A stretch of 7,327 nucleotides of DNA from NCBI GenBank assembly GCA_050330975.1, contig JBHJHK010000389.1, forward strand, positions 1 to 7,327, in the 5' to 3' direction. A model generated the notes under the pieces. That model made no database searches and had not been told where the DNA came from. It saw nothing but the letters and a program-made list of their open reading frames with translations. Origin of the DNA: JBHJHK01 sp050330975. GTDB lineage: Bacteria; Pseudomonadota; Gammaproteobacteria; Competibacterales; Competibacteraceae. Position 1 is the stretch's first letter; every line of letters begins with the position of its first letter. The position numbers and the translations under genes were made by a program. Shown here in pieces: positions 5,713-7,327 of this stretch.

Positions 5713-5758
5713 GTCGTCTTGCCCTTAGTCGTTTCCCGGTCGTCGTTGCCCTTGCTCG
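5713..5758 (+). repeat. Imperfect direct repeat in the htpG/glcB divergent region
   Basis: Two copies of about 19-20 bp, 5713-5731 and 5739-5758, share GTCGTC, TTGCCCTT and a final TCG, differing by one inserted G and two substitutions. Their starts are 26 bp apart, about 2.5 helical turns. They lie 60-105 bp upstream of the glcB start, where an activator or repressor could bind. No clear sigma-70 promoter for glcB is visible nearby; a TGCTAAGAT extended -10-like element at 5694-5702 is only a weak candidate. Confidence 0.35.
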
Positions 5759-5799
5759 CAATGCCCCTCCGCACCCGTTGTTAATTGTTTGCCCCAGAT

Positions 5800-5804
5800 G
5801 GAGG
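5800..5804 (+). promoter_or_regulatory. Ribosome binding site for glcB
   Basis: GGAGG at 5800-5804 is the only good Shine-Dalgarno before glcB. It lies 14 nt from the ATG at 5819, rather far, but 8 nt from an in-frame TTG at 5813. It overlaps the in-frame ATG at 5798, making that codon an unlikely start. The true start is therefore either ATG 5819 or TTG 5813, a two-residue difference. Confidence 0.6.
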
Positions 5805-5818
5805 AATGGAATTTGGCC

Positions 5819-7327
5819 ATGAGAGAACCCGTTAGCGTCGCCGGTCTCGAGGTGGAGGCGTGTTTGTACCGCCTAGTCGTCGATGAAATCATTCCCGGCA
5901 CCGGCGTCGATCCCGAGGTCTTTTGGGCCCAGTTGGCCGCCGTGGTCCGGGATTTGGGGCCCAAAAATCGGGCTCTCCTGGACCGGCGCGACGACCTCCA
6001 AAAACAACTAGACGCCTTCTACCGCACCCACAAGGGCAAGCCCCTCGACCCCGACGCCTACCGGACGTTTCTCCGCGACATCGGCTACCTGGTCCCCGAG
6101 GGGGAGGATTTTCAAGTCACCACCGAGAACGTCGATCCCGAGGTGGCCCTGGTTGCCGGTCCCCAGTTGGTGGTGCCGGTGGACAACGCCCGCTACGCCC
6201 TCAACGCCGCCAACGCCCGCTGGGGGAGCCTCTACGATGCCCTCTACGGCACCGATGTGATCCCCGACGACGGCGGCGCTGGGCGCATGGCCGGCTACAA
6301 CCCAGTGCGAGGCCGGCGGGTGGTGGCCTATGGGGCGGATTTCTTGGACCGCATGGCCCCCTTGGCCGCGGGTAGTCACAAGGCGGTCACCCAACTCGCC
6401 GTGGTGGAGGCCAACGGCGAGTACCGCTTGCAAATCACCCTCGACGATGGGCGTTCGACGGAGCTCGTGGACCCCCACCAGTTTGTGGGCTACCGGCAAA
6501 ACGGGGACTCCCTCAGCGGGGTGCTGTTGGTCCACCACGGCCTCCACGCCGAGATCGTCTTGGATCCCCAAGACCCCGTGGGGCGCGAGCACCCCGCCGG
6601 CATCAAAGACGTGGTGTTGGAGGCGGCGTTGACCACCATCCAAGACTGCGAGGACTCGGTGGCCGCCGTGGACGCCGAGGACAAAACCCGGGTCTACCGC
6701 CACTGGACGGGGTTGATGAAGGGCACCCTAGAGGCCACCTTTGCCAAGGGCAACCACAGCCAAACCCGGCGCCTCAACCCCGACCGCAGCTACACCGATC
6801 GCCGGGGCCAGCCCCTGTCACTCCCCGGACGCAGCGTGATGTTGGTGCGCAACGTCGGCCAGCACATGTATACCGACGCCGTCACCCTGGACGGTGAGCC
6901 CATCCCCGAGGGGTTTTTGGACGCCATGGTGACCTCGTTGGCCGCCATCCACGACCTCAAGGGGCTGGGACCCCACCGCAACAGCCGCACGGGAAGCGTG
7001 TACATCGTCAAGCCCAAGCAACACGGCCCCGACGAAGTGGCCGCCACGGTGGAGCTGTTTGCCCGGGTGGAACGGGCTTTGGGACTCGCCCCCCGCACCC
7101 TCAAAATCGGCATCATGGACGAGGAACGGCGCACTACCGTAAACCTCAAAGAGTGCATCCGCCAGGCCTCGGACCGGGTGATCTTTATCAACACCGGCTT
7201 TCTCGATCGCACCGGGGATGAGATCCACACCAGCCTGGAGGCTGGCCCGATGGTGCGTAAGGCCGACATGAAGCAGCAGCCCTGGATCAACGGCTACGAA
7301 GACCGCAACGTAGACCTCGGCCTGGCC
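5819..7327 (+). CDS. glcB: Malate synthase G, 5' part (runs off the right edge)
   Basis: Malate synthase G condenses glyoxylate with acetyl-CoA to give malate and CoA, a cytoplasmic Mg-dependent step of the glyoxylate cycle or glycolate use. The frame is open for 503 codons to the window end; the family is about 725 residues, so roughly 70% is present. Diagnostic stretches are GPQLVVPVDNARYALNAANA with RWGSLYDALYGTDVIP (about 114-149), TTIQDCEDSVAAVDAEDK (272-289), GRSVMLVRNVGQHM (337-350), NSRTGSVYIVKPKQHGP (388-404), GIMDEERRTTVNLK (431-444) and FINTGFLDRTGDE (456-468). The catalytic Arg344 and Mg ligands Glu435 and Asp463 correspond to Arg338, Glu427 and Asp455 of E. coli GlcB. The catalytic base Asp (631 in E. 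coli) lies beyond the edge. The length and the DCEDSVAAVDAEDK block distinguish G from the shorter A isoform. The start is ATG 5819 or TTG 5813. It is divergent from htpG with a 289-bp shared control region. Confidence 0.96.
   Translation, partial: MREPVSVAGLEVEACLYRLVVDEIIPGTGVDPEVFWAQLAAVVRDLGPKNRALLDRRDDLQKQLDAFYRTHKGKPLDPDAYRTFLRDIGYLVPEGEDFQVTTENVDPEVALVAGPQLVVPVDNARYALNAANARWGSLYDALYGTDVIPDDGGAGRMAGYNPVRGRRVVAYGADFLDRMAPLAAGSHKAVTQLAVVEANGEYRLQITLDDGRSTELVDPHQFVGYRQNGDSLSGVLLVHHGLHAEIVLDPQDPVGREHPAGIKDVVLEAALTTIQDCEDSVAAVDAEDKTRVYRHWTGLMKGTLEATFAKGNHSQTRRLNPDRSYTDRRGQPLSLPGRSVMLVRNVGQHMYTDAVTLDGEPIPEGFLDAMVTSLAAIHDLKGLGPHRNSRTGSVYIVKPKQHGPDEVAATVELFARVERALGLAPRTLKIGIMDEERRTTVNLKECIRQASDRVIFINTGFLDRTGDEIHTSLEAGPMVRKADMKQQPWINGYEDRNVDLGLA

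Noticed and set aside
5590..5784. Plus-strand 64-codon frame in the htpG/glcB gap
   Set aside because: It overlaps the heat-shock promoter, has no ribosome site, and its composition does not resemble a protein.
6008..6703. Minus-strand open frame (231 codons) opposite glcB
   Set aside because: It overlaps strongly conserved malate synthase G codons; its low-complexity Val/Gly/His-rich translation looks like an antisense shadow.
1..7327. Search for a mobile, defence or otherwise undescribed system
   Set aside because: All eight genes belong to familiar core families in an ordinary arrangement; no spacer-repeat array, transposase, toxin-antitoxin pair or unexplained long gap is present.

Overview
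The window carries eight protein-coding genes from what looks like a GC-rich gammaproteobacterial chromosome. The min genes run in the order minC-minD-minE. MinD, MinE, the YcgN-type cysteine-cluster protein, Hsp15, HtpG and malate synthase G all resemble the Escherichia coli proteins closely by eye. A YcgN-family gene next to minCDE also fits that group. Genus cannot be read from this stretch. I see no tRNA, rRNA, CRISPR array, transposase, integron or phage gene, and no obvious shift in composition, so this is core rather than accessory DNA.

Layout: seven genes lie on the minus strand from about 5529 down to 6, and one lies on the plus strand at the right end. In minus-strand transcription order they are htpG (5529-3598), a small two-CBS-domain protein (3471-3040), a ycgN-like gene (2887-2438), minC (2265-1534), minD (1518-694, TTG start), minE (697-428, overlapping minD by ATGA) and hslR (398-6). 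Divergent from htpG is glcB, malate synthase G, which starts near 5819 and runs off the right edge after 503 codons.

Functional grouping: minCDE is the division-site selection system (FtsZ inhibitor, membrane ATPase, oscillation factor). It is packed as one transcription unit, with hslR, the Hsp15 RNA-binding protein that rescues stalled 50S subunits, only 29 nt behind minE. htpG is the Hsp90 chaperone and is preceded by a very good sigma-32-type heat-shock promoter. The CBS protein follows htpG, separated by a strong GC hairpin and a possible promoter of its own. The ycgN-like gene has a good sigma-70-type promoter just after the CBS stop. GlcB condenses glyoxylate with acetyl-CoA and points to use of C2 compounds (acetate or glycolate).

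Non-coding gaps: 2266-2437 holds three perfect palindromes upstream of minC. 2888-3039 holds the ycgN-like promoter. 3472-3597 holds the hairpin and a weak promoter candidate. 5530-5818 is the divergent htpG/glcB control region, with the heat-shock promoter and an imperfect direct repeat. I found no convincing new biological system. The points worth a second look are regulatory: the TTG start of minD, the palindromes before minC, the hairpin between htpG and the CBS gene, the heat-shock promoter, and the hslR-min linkage.
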